Assembly (NCBI RefSeq): GCF_001418475.1
Contig: NZ_LIQX01000194.1
Location: forward strand, 1-54,113
Length of the DNA stretch: 54,113 bases
Origin: Streptomyces ossamyceticus
GTDB lineage: Bacteria > Actinomycetota > Actinomycetes > Streptomycetales > Streptomycetaceae
Reading direction: 5' to 3'
The notes under the pieces are model-generated. The model was not told the origin of the DNA. It searched no databases and saw nothing but the letters and a program-made list of their open reading frames with translations. Positions 1 through 10,321 of this stretch are shown piece by piece (position 1 is the stretch's first letter; every line of letters begins with the position of its first letter). Both the position numbers and the translations under genes were made by a program.

Positions 1-16
1 CGATTCGCGTGCGCGG

Positions 17-39
17 GGCCCGCCGCCGGGCGGCGGGCC
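17..39. terminator. GC-rich hairpin after the primase-domain gene
   Basis: Inverted repeat with a 9-bp perfect GC stem (17-25 with 31-39) and a 5-base loop. It lies just past the stop codon of the leftward gene, as expected of an intrinsic terminator without a U-tract, the usual form in Streptomyces. Confidence 0.5.
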
Positions 40-52
40 GGTGCCGAAGGGG

Positions 53-703
53 CTACGCCCGGGACCGGTGTGCCACGTACGCCAGGGTGCCCAGCAGCAG
101 CCGCGCGGTCGGCGGCCTCGTCGCCGAGTCGAGGGCGGGGGAGCGGAGCCAGCGGACCGGACCGAGGCCACCGCGGTCGGACGGCGGGGCGGTGATGTGG
201 GCGCCGGGGCCGAGGCCGCGCAGGTCGAGGGCGGACGGGTCGTCCCAGCCCATGCGGTAGAGCAGCTCCGGCAACTCGGCGGCGGCCCCGGGCGCGACGA
301 GGAAGTGGGCGCGGCCCTCGGGGGTGGCGATCACCGGGCCGAGCGGCAGGCCCATGCGTTCGAGCCGGACCAGCGCGTGCCGCCCGGCGGACTCGGCGAC
401 CTCGATCACGTCGAACGAGCGGCCGACCGGCAGCATGATCGAGGCGCCGGGGTGCTCGGCCCAGGCTTCGCTCACCTCGTCGAGGGTGGCGCCGGCGGGC
501 ACCGGGGGAGCGAAGTCGAGAGGGTGCGCGCCGGGCGCGTCACAGGTCGTCCTGCCGCAGGAACAGGCGCCCGAGACCGCCCGTGCGCCGGGGGCGACGT
601 CCCACCCCCAGAGGCCGGTGAACTCGGCCACCGCCGTGCAGTCCGAGGAACGGCCGCGCCGCCCTGATCGCAACTCGCGAATGCCGCCGATCGTGAAGCC
701 CAT
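53..703 (-). CDS. Bifunctional DNA primase/polymerase N-terminal domain protein
   Basis: A 216-residue protein beginning MGFTIGGIREL. The ATG at 703 is preceded by a good ribosome site (GGAGGGG), so the longer upstream frame is not used. It resembles the stand-alone prim-pol (AEP-like) N-terminal domain proteins of actinomycetes: a WGWDVAPGAR segment, a CSCG...C cysteine cluster near residue 45, then a core with HALVRLERMGLPLGPVIATP. No helicase part is present, so it is much shorter than plasmid or phage primases. In S. coelicolor the same gene precedes nsdA (SCO5581, from memory). Its role is unknown; catalytic acidic residues could not be assigned with confidence. Confidence 0.75.
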   Translation of the reverse strand: MGFTIGGIRELRSGRRGRSSDCTAVAEFTGLWGWDVAPGARAVSGACSCGRTTCDAPGAHPLDFAPPVPAGATLDEVSEAWAEHPGASIMLPVGRSFDVIEVAESAGRHALVRLERMGLPLGPVIATPEGRAHFLVAPGAAAELPELLYRMGWDDPSALDLRGLGPGAHITAPPSDRGGLGPVRWLRSPALDSATRPPTARLLLGTLAYVAHRSRA

Positions 704-1129
704 GCCCCCTCCAACGGGTCCAGCGCGCCGGTGGTTACGTAACGGAGGCGGATCGTGACGCTCCGTCTCCGCCGGGGCGGCGCACCGCGGCACCCCCGGG
801 TGGTGCGATCGGAGCGCGCGCCCTTGAATGCATCGCTCCGCCGACCCCCGGCCGTCATGTGTCAAGTGAATCGCGTACGGGGGACCGTTAGTTCATTCGA
901 AGGGGTGGCGAATGGTGGCGTTTCTGGAATCGCCGTGGCCGGACGCGTGATCGTGGGATTACTTTGAGTGCACAGATCCTGGGGATGCACGCGCTCGTGG
1001 GTATGCCGGAGGCAAGTCGTCTTTCCGTTCGACGGGTGACAACGGACGGACGTACGGCGCGGTAACCGGCATTCTGGTAGGGCTTGGCGCACACAGCGCA
1101 CAAGTGGTTTCAGGGATGGGGGCGTTCCA
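704..1129. other. Intergenic region between divergent primase-domain gene and nsdA
   Basis: A 426-base gap serving two divergent genes. It contains the inverted repeat CATTCG-N9-CGAATG (894-899 and 909-914) and nearby direct repeats of GGTGGCG, a possible operator. A TAGGGC hexamer at about 1077-1082 could be a -10 element for nsdA, but I see no matching -35. No coding sequence is convincing here. Confidence 0.4.
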
Positions 1130-2605
1130 GTGGGCGGCAACGGCGGAAGCGGCACGAACGCTGAGAAGCGCCCGAACGAACTGCTGGGCTCGTGGTTCGT
1201 CCGCAGCGGCTGGTCCAAGGGTGAACTCGCCCGTCAGGTGAACCGCCGCGCCCGCCAGCTCGGGGCCAACCACATCTCCACCGACACCTCGCGCGTACGG
1301 CGCTGGCTCGACGGGGAGAACCCGCGCGAGCCGATCCCAAGGATCCTGTCCGAGCTGTTCTCCGAACGGTTCGGCTGCGTCGTCGCCGTCGAGGACCTGG
1401 GGCTGCGCGCCGCGCACCAGGCGCCGTCCGTGTCCGGTGTCGATCTGCCCTGGACGGGCCCGCAGACCGTGGCGCTGATCAGTGAGTTCTCGCGCAGCGA
1501 CCTGATGCTGGCGCGGCGCGGCTTCCTCGGGAACTCACTGGCCCTGTCCGCGGGCCCGGCCCTCATCGAGCCGATGCAGCGCTGGCTCGTCCCCACGCTG
1601 CCCGCTCCCCGCCCGGAGCCCGAACCCTCCGCCGCCGCGCGCCGCGGCGGCCGCCTGTCCAAACCCGAGCTGGACCTCCTGGAGTCCACCACGGTGATGT
1701 TCCGGGGGTGGGACGCCCAGTGCGGGGGCGGCCTGCGCCGCAAGGCGGTCGTCGGCCAGCTGCACGAGGTGACCGACCTCCTCCAGGAGCCCCAGCCCGA
1801 GGCCACCAGCCGGCGTCTGTTCAAGGTCGCCGCCGAGCTGGCGGAGCTGGCCGGCTGGATGAGCTACGACATCGGCCTCCAGCCCACCGCCCAGAAGTAC
1901 TTCGTCCTCGCCCTGCACGCGGCGAAGGAAGCGGGCGACAAGCCCCTCGGCTCGTACGTCCTCTCCAGCATGAGCCGCCAGATGATCCACCTCGGCCGGC
2001 CCGACGACGCGCTCGAACTGATCCACCTCGCCCAGTACGGCAGCCGCGACTGCGCGAGCCCACGCACCCAGGCGATGCTGTATGCGATGGAGGCCCGCGC
2101 CTACGCCAACATGGGGCAGCCCGGCAAGTGCAAGAGGGCCGTCCGGATGGCCGAGGACACCTTCGCCGACGCCGAGGAATGGGACGACCCGGACCCCGAC
2201 TGGATCCGCTTCTTCAGCGAGGCCGAACTGCACGGCGAGAACTCCCACTCCTACCGCGACCTCGCCTATGTGGCCGGCCGCAGCCCCACGTACGCCTCGC
2301 TGGCCGAGCCCGTGATGCGCCGCGCGGTCGAACTCTTCGCGACGGACACCGACCACCAGCGGTCGTACGCGCTGAACCTGATCGGCATGGCCACGGTCCA
2401 TCTGCTGCAGCGTGAGCCCGAACGGGGCGCCGACCTGGCGCAGCAGGCCATGACGGTCGCCCGGAAGGTCCGCTCGGAGCGCCTCAACACCCGTATCCGC
2501 AAGACCGTCGACACGGCCGTACGCGATTTCGGCGATCTCGCCGAGGTCGTCGAGCTCACCGACCAGCTCGCCGTGCACCTCCCGGAGACCGCCGAAGCGG
2601 TCTGA
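1130..2605 (+). CDS. nsdA: NsdA, negative regulator of Streptomyces differentiation
   Basis: A 491-residue cytoplasmic protein. In S. coelicolor, disruption of nsdA increases sporulation and antibiotic production, so it acts as a negative regulator. The sequence has a conserved N-terminal block (PNELLGSWFVRSGWSKGELA, then RQVNRRARQLGANHISTDTS) that resembles a small helix-turn-helix-like region, followed by RVRRWLDGENPREPIPRIL. From about residue 200 it is alpha-helical with TPR-like repeats (ELAELAGWMSYD, ALYAMEARAYANMGQ, LNLIGMATVHLLQ). The start is GTG at 1130 behind a GGGATGGGGG ribosome site. It stands alone, between the primase-domain gene and amtB, as in S. coelicolor. Identity is confident; biochemical mechanism is not known to me. 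Confidence 0.93.
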   Translation: MGGNGGSGTNAEKRPNELLGSWFVRSGWSKGELARQVNRRARQLGANHISTDTSRVRRWLDGENPREPIPRILSELFSERFGCVVAVEDLGLRAAHQAPSVSGVDLPWTGPQTVALISEFSRSDLMLARRGFLGNSLALSAGPALIEPMQRWLVPTLPAPRPEPEPSAAARRGGRLSKPELDLLESTTVMFRGWDAQCGGGLRRKAVVGQLHEVTDLLQEPQPEATSRRLFKVAAELAELAGWMSYDIGLQPTAQKYFVLALHAAKEAGDKPLGSYVLSSMSRQMIHLGRPDDALELIHLAQYGSRDCASPRTQAMLYAMEARAYANMGQPGKCKRAVRMAEDTFADAEEWDDPDPDWIRFFSEAELHGENSHSYRDLAYVAGRSPTYASLAEPVMRRAVELFATDTDHQRSYALNLIGMATVHLLQREPERGADLAQQAMTVARKVRSERLNTRIRKTVDTAVRDFGDLAEVVELTDQLAVHLPETAEAV

Positions 2606-3055
2606 CCCGGCCCGGCCCGCCGACCCCGAGGGCCCCCGACTCCGGCCGCGGCCGGTCATCCCTACTGCCCGACTCGGCTCCCCCATGCCAGGTCATCGGA
2701 TGGCCGCCGTGGCCGGTCCCGTACACGACACACCCGAAGCCGACGCACCGTCGCGCCCCTGCCGCGGCGGGTGTGTCGTCCCCCGCGCGGCCCACGGCCG
2801 GAGTTCCATCGGATACGAAGCCGGTGCCCGCGGAGCCGCCCGCAGGGGCCGGGCCCCGCAGGGTCCCAATCCGCCGTGACCCACGTTTCACCCGCCCGTA
2901 ACGCGACATGCGGGTTCGTCACGTGCGGGAAACAATTCCAATCTCCCCGTGAAACGGTGCTGCGCCAGTCTCCTCAGCACAGTCGGCCCTCCCCGAGAGC
3001 TCCCCCAGGCTTCAGCATCCGCACGGGCCGTTCCGACCACGAGGAGATACCGGCA
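2606..3055. other. Intergenic region between nsdA and amtB
   Basis: A 450-base gap. It carries a perfect 14-bp palindrome CCGGCCGCGGCCGG at 2642-2655, just after nsdA, possibly part of its terminator, and the GlnR-like operator and leader of amtB near 2898-2933. The open frame that reads through this gap into amtB has no membrane-protein character and is not considered coding. Confidence 0.5.
2898..2933 (+). promoter_or_regulatory. Candidate GlnR operator upstream of amtB
   Basis: Two half-site pairs of the GlnR type: GTAAC-N6-TGCGG (2898-2913) and GTCAC-N6-GAAAC (2918-2933), the second matching the published actinomycete pattern GTnAC-n6-GAAAC exactly. GlnR is known to activate the amtB operon under nitrogen limitation in Streptomyces. 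The site lies about 125 bases before the amtB start. Assignment is by pattern and context only. Confidence 0.75.
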
Positions 3056-4683
<1,628 letters not shown>

Positions 4684-4709
4684 CCGCACAGAAGAACAGG
4701 AGTCACTGG

Positions 4710-7178
4710 GTGACGAGTACGGACGTACGTACGGATGCAGAGGACTCGGGACCCAGCGGCTACGCGGCGGCCCGGCTGCGCCTCCTCCAGGAGGAGGCGC
4801 GGTCCGGGCCGCCGCGCCGTGCCGCCCTCGCCGAGCTGACCGACGACTGGCTCGCCGGACTCTTCGGCGCGGGCGCCGGCGAGCTGCGCGGCGCCTCCCT
4901 CGTCGCCGTCGGCGGATACGGGCGCGGCGAGCTGTCCCCCCGCAGCGACCTTGATCTGCTGCTCCTGCACGACGGCTCCGACGACAAGGCCGTGGCCGCC
5001 CTCGCCGACCGCATCTGGTACCCGGTCTGGGACCTGGGGCTCGCCCTCGACCACTCGGTCCGCACCCCCGCCGAGGCCCGCAAGACCGCCGCCGAGGACC
5101 TCAAGGTGCAGCTGGGGCTGCTGGACGCCCGGCACCTCGCCGGTGACCTCGGGCTCACCGCCGGACTGCGCACCGCCGTCCTCGCCGACTGGCGCAACCA
5201 GGCGCCCAAACGCCTCCCCGAGCTCCAGGAACTGTGCGCCGAGCGCGCCGAGCGGCAGGGGGAGCTTCAGTACCTCCTCGAACCCGACCTCAAGGAGGCG
5301 CGCGGCGGGCTGCGTGACGCCACCGCCCTCCGCGCGGTCGCCGCCTCGTGGCTCGCCGACGCCCCGCGCGAAGGGCTCGCCGACGCCCGGCGCCGCCTCC
5401 TCGACGTACGGGACGCGCTGCACCTCACCACCGGGCGCGCCACCGACCGGCTCGCGCTCCAGGAGCAGGACCAGGTCGCGGCCGACCTCGGGCTGCTGGA
5501 CGCCGACACCCTGCTGCGCCAGGTGTACGAGGCGGCGCGGGTCATCTCGTACGCCAGCGATGTCACCTGGCGTGAAGTGGGGCGCGTCCTGCGCTCGCGC
5601 GCCGTGCGGCCCCGGCTGCGCGCCATGCTGGGCGGCGGCAAGCCGGTCGCCGAGCGGTCACCGCTGGCCGAGGGCGTGGTCGAACAGGACGGCGAGGTCG
5701 TGCTCGCGCGCGCCGCCCGGCCCGAACGCGACCCGGTGCTGCCGCTGCGCGCCGCCGCCGCGGCGGCCCAGGCCGGACTGCCGCTGTCCCTGCACGCAGT
5801 ACGGCGGCTCGCGGCCACCGCCCGCCCGCTGCCCACGCCCTGGCCCGCCGAGGCGAGGGAGCAGCTCGTCACCCTGCTGGGGTCCGGACGGCCGACCGTC
5901 GACGTCTGGGAGGCCCTGGAGGCCGAGGGGCTCATCACCCGCCTGCTGCCCGACTGGGAGCGGGTCCGCTGCCGCCCGCAGCGCAACGCCGTCCACATCT
6001 GGACCGTCGACCGGCACCTCATCGAGACCGCCGTCCGCGCCTCCGCGCTGACCCGCCGGGTCCACCGGCCCGACCTCCTCCTCGTCGCGGCGCTGCTGCA
6101 CGACATCGGCAAGGGCTGGCCCGGCGACCACTCCGTGGCCGGGGAGATCATCGCCAAGGACGTGGCGGCCAGGATCGGCTTCGACCGCGAGGACGTGGCC
6201 GTGCTCGCCACCCTCGTCCGCCACCACCTGCTGCTCGTCGACACCGCCACCCGGCGTGACCTGGAGGACCCGGCCACCGTGCGGTCCGTGGCCGAGGCCG
6301 TCGGGTCGCCGGGCACCCTCGAACTGCTGCACGCCCTCACCGAGTCCGACGCCCTGGCGACCGGACCGGCCGCCTGGTCGTCGTGGCGGGCCTCGCTCGT
6401 GTCCGACCTGGTCCAGCGGGTCGCCGCACTGTTCGCCGGGGACGTCCCGGAGGAGCCGGAGCCCGCCGCGCCCACCGCGGAGCAGGAGCGGCTCGCCGTC
6501 GAGGCGTTCCGCACCGGCGGGCCCGTGCTGTCGCTGCGCGCGCAGACGGAGGCGCCGGCGGACGACAGCGACGACAGGGGCGAGAAGGACGAGAAGGCCG
6601 ACCCGGAGCCGCTCGGCGTGGAGCTCCTCATCGCCGTGCCCGATCAGCCGGGCGTCCTGCCCGCCGTCGCCGGTGTCCTCGCCATGCACCGGCTCACGGT
6701 GCGCACGGCGGAGCTCCGGGCGCTCGACCTGCCGGACGGCGTCGAGGGCTCCGTCCTGCTGCTGGACTGGCGGGTCGCCGCCGAATACGGCTCGCTGCCC
6801 CAGGCGGCCCGGCTCCGCGCCGACCTCGTCCGGGCCCTGGAAGGCTCGCTGGACATCGCGGGACGGCTCGCCGAGCGCGACGCCGCCTACCCCCGGCGCC
6901 GGGGTGTGGTCGCGCCCCCGCCGCGCGTCACGGTGGCCGCGGCCGCCTCCCGGCACGCCACGGTGATCGAGGTCCGCGCCCAGGACGCCCCGGGTCTGCT
7001 GCACCGCATCGGGCGGGCGCTGGAGGACGCGCGCGTGCGGGTGCGCAGCGCCCACGTCAGCACGCTCGGCGCGAACGCGGTGGACGCCTTCTACGTCACC
7101 GCCAGCGACGGCGCCCCCCTGCCGGGCGACGACGCGGCCTCCGTGGCGCGGAAACTGGAGGAGACGCTGCGCGGCTGA
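4710..7178 (+). CDS. glnD: PII nucleotidyltransferase GlnD
   Basis: An 822-residue bifunctional enzyme that modifies and demodifies GlnK according to nitrogen status. Domain order: a nucleotidyltransferase with GGYGRGELSPRSDLDLLLL at residues 68-86; helical linker; an HD hydrolase domain with LLHDIGKGWPGDHS near residue 462; and two C-terminal ACT domains (about 640-720 and 745-820) for glutamine sensing. An acidic, lysine-rich linker (DDSDDRGEKDEKADPE) separates HD and ACT parts. The GTG start at 4710 follows an AACAGGAG ribosome site, 26 bases after glnK. In actinomycetes the modification is adenylylation. Probably cotranscribed with amtB and glnK. Confidence 0.95.
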   Translation: MTSTDVRTDAEDSGPSGYAAARLRLLQEEARSGPPRRAALAELTDDWLAGLFGAGAGELRGASLVAVGGYGRGELSPRSDLDLLLLHDGSDDKAVAALADRIWYPVWDLGLALDHSVRTPAEARKTAAEDLKVQLGLLDARHLAGDLGLTAGLRTAVLADWRNQAPKRLPELQELCAERAERQGELQYLLEPDLKEARGGLRDATALRAVAASWLADAPREGLADARRRLLDVRDALHLTTGRATDRLALQEQDQVAADLGLLDADTLLRQVYEAARVISYASDVTWREVGRVLRSRAVRPRLRAMLGGGKPVAERSPLAEGVVEQDGEVVLARAARPERDPVLPLRAAAAAAQAGLPLSLHAVRRLAATARPLPTPWPAEAREQLVTLLGSGRPTVDVWEALEAEGLITRLLPDWERVRCRPQRNAVHIWTVDRHLIETAVRASALTRRVHRPDLLLVAALLHDIGKGWPGDHSVAGEIIAKDVAARIGFDREDVAVLATLVRHHLLLVDTATRRDLEDPATVRSVAEAVGSPGTLELLHALTESDALATGPAAWSSWRASLVSDLVQRVAALFAGDVPEEPEPAAPTAEQERLAVEAFRTGGPVLSLRAQTEAPADDSDDRGEKDEKADPEPLGVELLIAVPDQPGVLPAVAGVLAMHRLTVRTAELRALDLPDGVEGSVLLLDWRVAAEYGSLPQAARLRADLVRALEGSLDIAGRLAERDAAYPRRRGVVAPPPRVTVAAAASRHATVIEVRAQDAPGLLHRIGRALEDARVRVRSAHVSTLGANAVDAFYVTASDGAPLPGDDAASVARKLEETLRG

Positions 7179-7183
7179 ACCAC

Positions 7184-7217
7184 GGGGTCACGGGGCCGCG
7201 ACCTGCTCCGTGACCCC
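7184..7217 (+). terminator. Terminator hairpin after glnD
   Basis: A 10-bp perfect stem (GGGGTCACGG 7184-7193 with CCGTGACCCC 7208-7217) and a 14-base loop, six bases after the glnD stop. It ends the amtB-glnK-glnD operon and separates it from ffh. Confidence 0.7.
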
Positions 7218-7320
7218 GGGCGTGGCACCGTTGTCCACAGGGGTGGAGACCCGACCACACCCAGACAGATACCCTGGAGGGCACGTCAGACTGCCCCCGA
7301 CTCCGAGGACCGACACCGCC

Positions 7321-8883
7321 GTGTTCGATACGCTCTCCGATCGCCTCTCAGCGACTTTCAAGAACCTGCGCGGCAAGGGGCGCCTCTCCGAGGCGGACAT
7401 CGACGCCACGGCACGCGAGATCCGCATCGCGCTCCTCGAGGCGGACGTGGCGCTGCCGGTCGTCCGGGGCTTCATCAAGAACGTCAAGGAGCGGGCGCTC
7501 GGCGCCGAGGTCTCCAAGGCGCTCAACCCCGCCCAGCAGGTCCTCAAGATCGTCAACGAGGAGCTGGTCGGGATCCTCGGTGGCGAGACCCGCCGCCTCC
7601 GCTTCGCCAAGAACCCGCCGACCGTGATCATGCTCGCGGGTCTCCAGGGTGCCGGTAAGACGACCCTCGCGGGCAAGCTCGGCAGGTGGCTGAAGGAGCA
7701 GGGCCACTCCCCGCTGCTGGTCGCCTGTGACCTCCAGCGGCCGAACGCGGTGAACCAGCTGAGCGTCGTCGCCGAGCGCGCGGGTGTCGCGGTCTACGCC
7801 CCCGAGCCGGGCAACGGCGTGGGCGACCCGGTCAAGGTCGCCAAGGACTCCATCGAGTTCGCGAAGTCGAAGGTCCACGACATCGTGGTCGTCGACACCG
7901 CCGGTCGCCTGGGCATCGACCAGGAGATGATGCAGCAGGCGGCGGACATCAGGGACGCCGTCTCCCCGGACGAGATCCTCTTCGTCGTCGACGCGATGAT
8001 CGGTCAGGACGCGGTCAACACCGCCGAGGCCTTCCGCGACGGCGTCGGCTTCGACGGCGTGGTGCTCTCCAAGCTCGACGGTGACGCTCGCGGTGGTGCC
8101 GCCCTGTCGATCCGCCAGGTCACCGGCAAGCCGATCATGTTCGCGTCGAACGGCGAGAAGCTCGACGAGTTCGACCAGTTCCACCCGGACCGGATGGCCT
8201 CCCGCATCCTCGACATGGGTGACCTGCTCACCCTGATCGAGCAGGCGGAGAAGACCTTCAGTCAGGAAGAGGCCGCCAAGATGGCCTCCAAGCTGGCGTC
8301 CAAGAAGGGTCAGGACTTCACCCTCGACGACTTCCTGGCCCAGATGGAGCAGGTCAGGAAGATGGGCAGCATCAGCAAGCTGCTCGGCATGCTGCCCGGC
8401 ATGGGTCAGATCAAGGACCAGATCAACAGCATCGACGAGCGCGACGTCGACCGCACCGCCGCGATCATCAAGTCGATGACCCCGGGCGAGCGCCAGGACC
8501 CGACGATCATCAACGGCTCCCGCCGGGCCCGCATCGCCAAGGGTTCCGGTGTCGAGGTCAGCGCGGTGAAGAACCTGGTCGAGCGGTTCTTCGAGGCCCG
8601 CAAGATGATGTCCCGGATGGCCCAGGGCGGCGGCATGCCCGGGATGCCGGGTATCCCCGGCATGGGCGGTGGCCCCGGCCGGTCCAAGAAGCAGCCCAAG
8701 AGGGCCAAGGGCAAGCAGCGCTCCGGCAACCCGATGAAGCGCAAGCAGCAGGAGCAGGAGGAGGCCGCCCGCCGCGCGGCCGCGGCCCAGGGCGGCGCTC
8801 CGGGCAGTGCCCTCGGCCTGCCGGGCCAGCAGGCCGGACAGGACTTCGAACTGCCGGACGAGTTCAAGAAGTTCATGGGCTGA
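7321..8883 (+). CDS. ffh: Signal recognition particle GTPase Ffh
   Basis: A 520-residue SRP54-family protein that binds 4.5S RNA and signal sequences and targets ribosomes to FtsY/SecYEG. Domains: N (starting MFDTLSDRLSATFKNLRGKG), G with GLQGAGKTTLAGKLG at residues 107-121, DTAGR, and SKLDGDARGGAALS, and a methionine-rich M domain with MLPGMGQIK and a glycine/methionine stretch MPGMPGIPGMGGGPG, then a basic lysine-rich tail. The GTG at 7321 is chosen from homology of the N-terminus; upstream in-frame sequence is not protein-like. A candidate promoter (TTGTCC near 7232) lies in the short gap after the glnD terminator. Confidence 0.98.
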   Translation: MFDTLSDRLSATFKNLRGKGRLSEADIDATAREIRIALLEADVALPVVRGFIKNVKERALGAEVSKALNPAQQVLKIVNEELVGILGGETRRLRFAKNPPTVIMLAGLQGAGKTTLAGKLGRWLKEQGHSPLLVACDLQRPNAVNQLSVVAERAGVAVYAPEPGNGVGDPVKVAKDSIEFAKSKVHDIVVVDTAGRLGIDQEMMQQAADIRDAVSPDEILFVVDAMIGQDAVNTAEAFRDGVGFDGVVLSKLDGDARGGAALSIRQVTGKPIMFASNGEKLDEFDQFHPDRMASRILDMGDLLTLIEQAEKTFSQEEAAKMASKLASKKGQDFTLDDFLAQMEQVRKMGSISKLLGMLPGMGQIKDQINSIDERDVDRTAAIIKSMTPGERQDPTIINGSRRARIAKGSGVEVSAVKNLVERFFEARKMMSRMAQGGGMPGMPGIPGMGGGPGRSKKQPKRAKGKQRSGNPMKRKQQEQEEAARRAAAAQGGAPGSALGLPGQQAGQDFELPDEFKKFMG

Positions 8884-8945
8884 CGGTCGCCCGCGTCCGA
8901 CCGTTCCGCCCGCGTTCGCGGCCGTGTACGGTCCCGGGCGCGCAT

Positions 8946-8992
8946 ACGCCACTGGGGGCGCCCTCCGAGCGGAGGGCGCCCCCAGTAGGCGT
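8946..8992. terminator. Strong bidirectional terminator between ffh and convergent methyltransferase gene
   Basis: A perfect 16-bp stem (8951-8966 with 8971-8986) with tetraloop GAGC, extended by five further pairs (8946-8950 with 8988-8992) across a single bulged A. It lies between the 3' ends of two convergent genes, so it can serve both. Confidence 0.85.
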
Positions 8993-9142
8993 GTCAGGAG
9001 TGGCGGCGGGCGCCGCGCGGTCGGCCGGGGGGTGTGGCCGGGCGTGCGGCGCCCGTGCCGTGCGTGGACGGCACATTCGTGGTTGTCGGCATCCGAGTGC
9101 GTGTTTCGGCCGGACGGTGCGTCAGGCTATGAGGATGGTGCG

Positions 9143-9158
9143 TCACTTCGCGAAGTGA
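9143..9158. repeat. Perfect 16-bp palindrome
   Basis: TCACTTCG/CGAAGTGA is an exact inverted repeat with no spacer. It sits about 100 bases beyond the 3' end of the leftward methyltransferase gene. It looks like a dimeric transcription-factor site but no promoter or start codon is close to it; it could also be a short terminator stem. Confidence 0.5.
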
Positions 9159-9258
9159 GAGGCACCCCGTCCCGCTTTCTCCACACCATTCACACGTGCA
9201 TCGGCCGAAAGTGTCGAAGTCCTCCTCAGCGCACCCATGTCGGGGCCGTCCGCGCCTC

Positions 9259-10119
9259 TCAGGGCGTCCGCGCGATCAGATACCGGAACACGTTCGGCAT
9301 CCACACCGTGCCGTCCTGGCGGCGGTACGGGTGCAGGGCCTCGGTCAGTTCCTTGTTCACCTGGACCGGGTCCGTGGCCGCGATCGCCGCGTCGAACAGC
9401 CCCGTCGACAGCAGCCCCCGCACCGCGTTGTCCACGTTCGCGTACCCGAAGGGGCAGGCCACGCGCCCGGAGCCGTCCGGCCTCAGGCCGGCCAGCTGGG
9501 CGACCTCCTCCAGGTCGTCCCGCAGCGCCAGGCGACAGCCACCGGTGCCGCGCAGCGGATCGGCGAGCTTGGTGGCGACACGGAGCACCGTGGATGTCGC
9601 GCAGCGCTCGGGGGGACCCCATCCCGCGAGCACCACGGGGGTGCCCCGCCCGGCGAGCGGGGTCACGCGGGCGAGCAGCTCGCCCAGGCCCTCGGAGTCC
9701 CCGGCCAGACAGCCGATCGGCTCGAAGGCGGTCACCACGTCGTACGGGGGAGCGCCCAAGGCCCCGGCCGCGTCCTCGGGAGCGCCCTCCACGACGCGGG
9801 CGTCGGCACGCGCGTGTGCGCCCCATCCCTCCGGCAGCAGCCGCTCCCGCGCGAGAGCGGTTCTCTCGGGCGACGACCCGTCGACACCGGTGACCGCGGC
9901 GCCCCGCGACGCCGCCATCAGCAGTGCGAGCCCCGACCCGCAGCCGAGGCCCAACAGCCGGGTGCCGCTGCCCACGTCGAGCCGGCGGTAGACCGCCTCG
10001 TAGAGCGGGACCAGCATCCGTTCCTGGATCTCGGCCCAGTCACGCGCGCGTGCACACCGGTCCACACGGGGTGCGGTCCCCGGGCGAGGCAGTTGCTGCC
10101 GCACGAGCGTAGGTGTCAT
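9259..10119 (-). CDS. SAM-dependent class I methyltransferase
   Basis: A 286-residue protein with the Rossmann-type SAM-binding motif I LLGLGCGSGLALLMAASRGA (about residues 63-82) followed by VTGVDGS, the acidic residue that normally contacts the ribose. It begins MTPTLVRQQLPRPG. The region DYVTA-like PYDVVTAFEPIGCL corresponds to motif IV. The substrate cannot be inferred. It is divergent from proS, with a roughly 200-base shared promoter region, and convergent with ffh. The family is common in actinomycetes; in this neighbourhood it may be lineage-conserved. Confidence 0.85.
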   Translation of the reverse strand: MTPTLVRQQLPRPGTAPRVDRCARARDWAEIQERMLVPLYEAVYRRLDVGSGTRLLGLGCGSGLALLMAASRGAAVTGVDGSSPERTALARERLLPEGWGAHARADARVVEGAPEDAAGALGAPPYDVVTAFEPIGCLAGDSEGLGELLARVTPLAGRGTPVVLAGWGPPERCATSTVLRVATKLADPLRGTGGCRLALRDDLEEVAQLAGLRPDGSGRVACPFGYANVDNAVRGLLSTGLFDAAIAATDPVQVNKELTEALHPYRRQDGTVWMPNVFRYLIARTP

Positions 10120-10284
10120 ATCGAAAGCGCCCCAATCCGCCGAGAGTCGTCTCTGTGCCCGTTTTCAGGGCCCCCGTGACAGTGCGCTCGCACTCCCCCC
10201 GTATGCCAGATAACTCCGCACCTGCCGCGCCGTCCAGGGGTAGCGGACACCGGTTTGCGGACTGTCTACGGGTGGATAAAAGAA

Positions 10285-10315
10285 TTCACATCCCCGCAAC
10301 GGGGGCCCGTACGAT
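10285..10315 (+). promoter_or_regulatory. Candidate leaderless promoter of proS
   Basis: TTCACA (10285-10290), 19-base spacer, TACGAT (10310-10315), then six bases to the ATG at 10322. No ribosome site precedes that ATG. The spacing predicts transcription starting at or within a base of the start codon, i.e. a leaderless mRNA, which is frequent in Streptomyces. Confidence 0.55.
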
Positions 10316-10321
10316 CGCGAC

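Larger units (their letters stand above)
8884..9258. other. Convergent intergenic region ffh / methyltransferase
   Basis: A 375-base gap between two 3' ends. It holds the strong terminator at 8946-8992 and a perfect 16-bp palindrome at 9143-9158. The rest shows no convincing coding sequence. Confidence 0.6.

Noticed and set aside
1535..2686. A 383-codon frame opposite nsdA
   Set aside because: Composition and lack of motifs mark it as a shadow of nsdA.
2771..3055. N-terminal extension of AmtB by 95 residues
   Set aside because: The extension crosses the GlnR-like site and promoter area and has no membrane-protein features; the TTG at 3056 with GAGGAGA fits the family.
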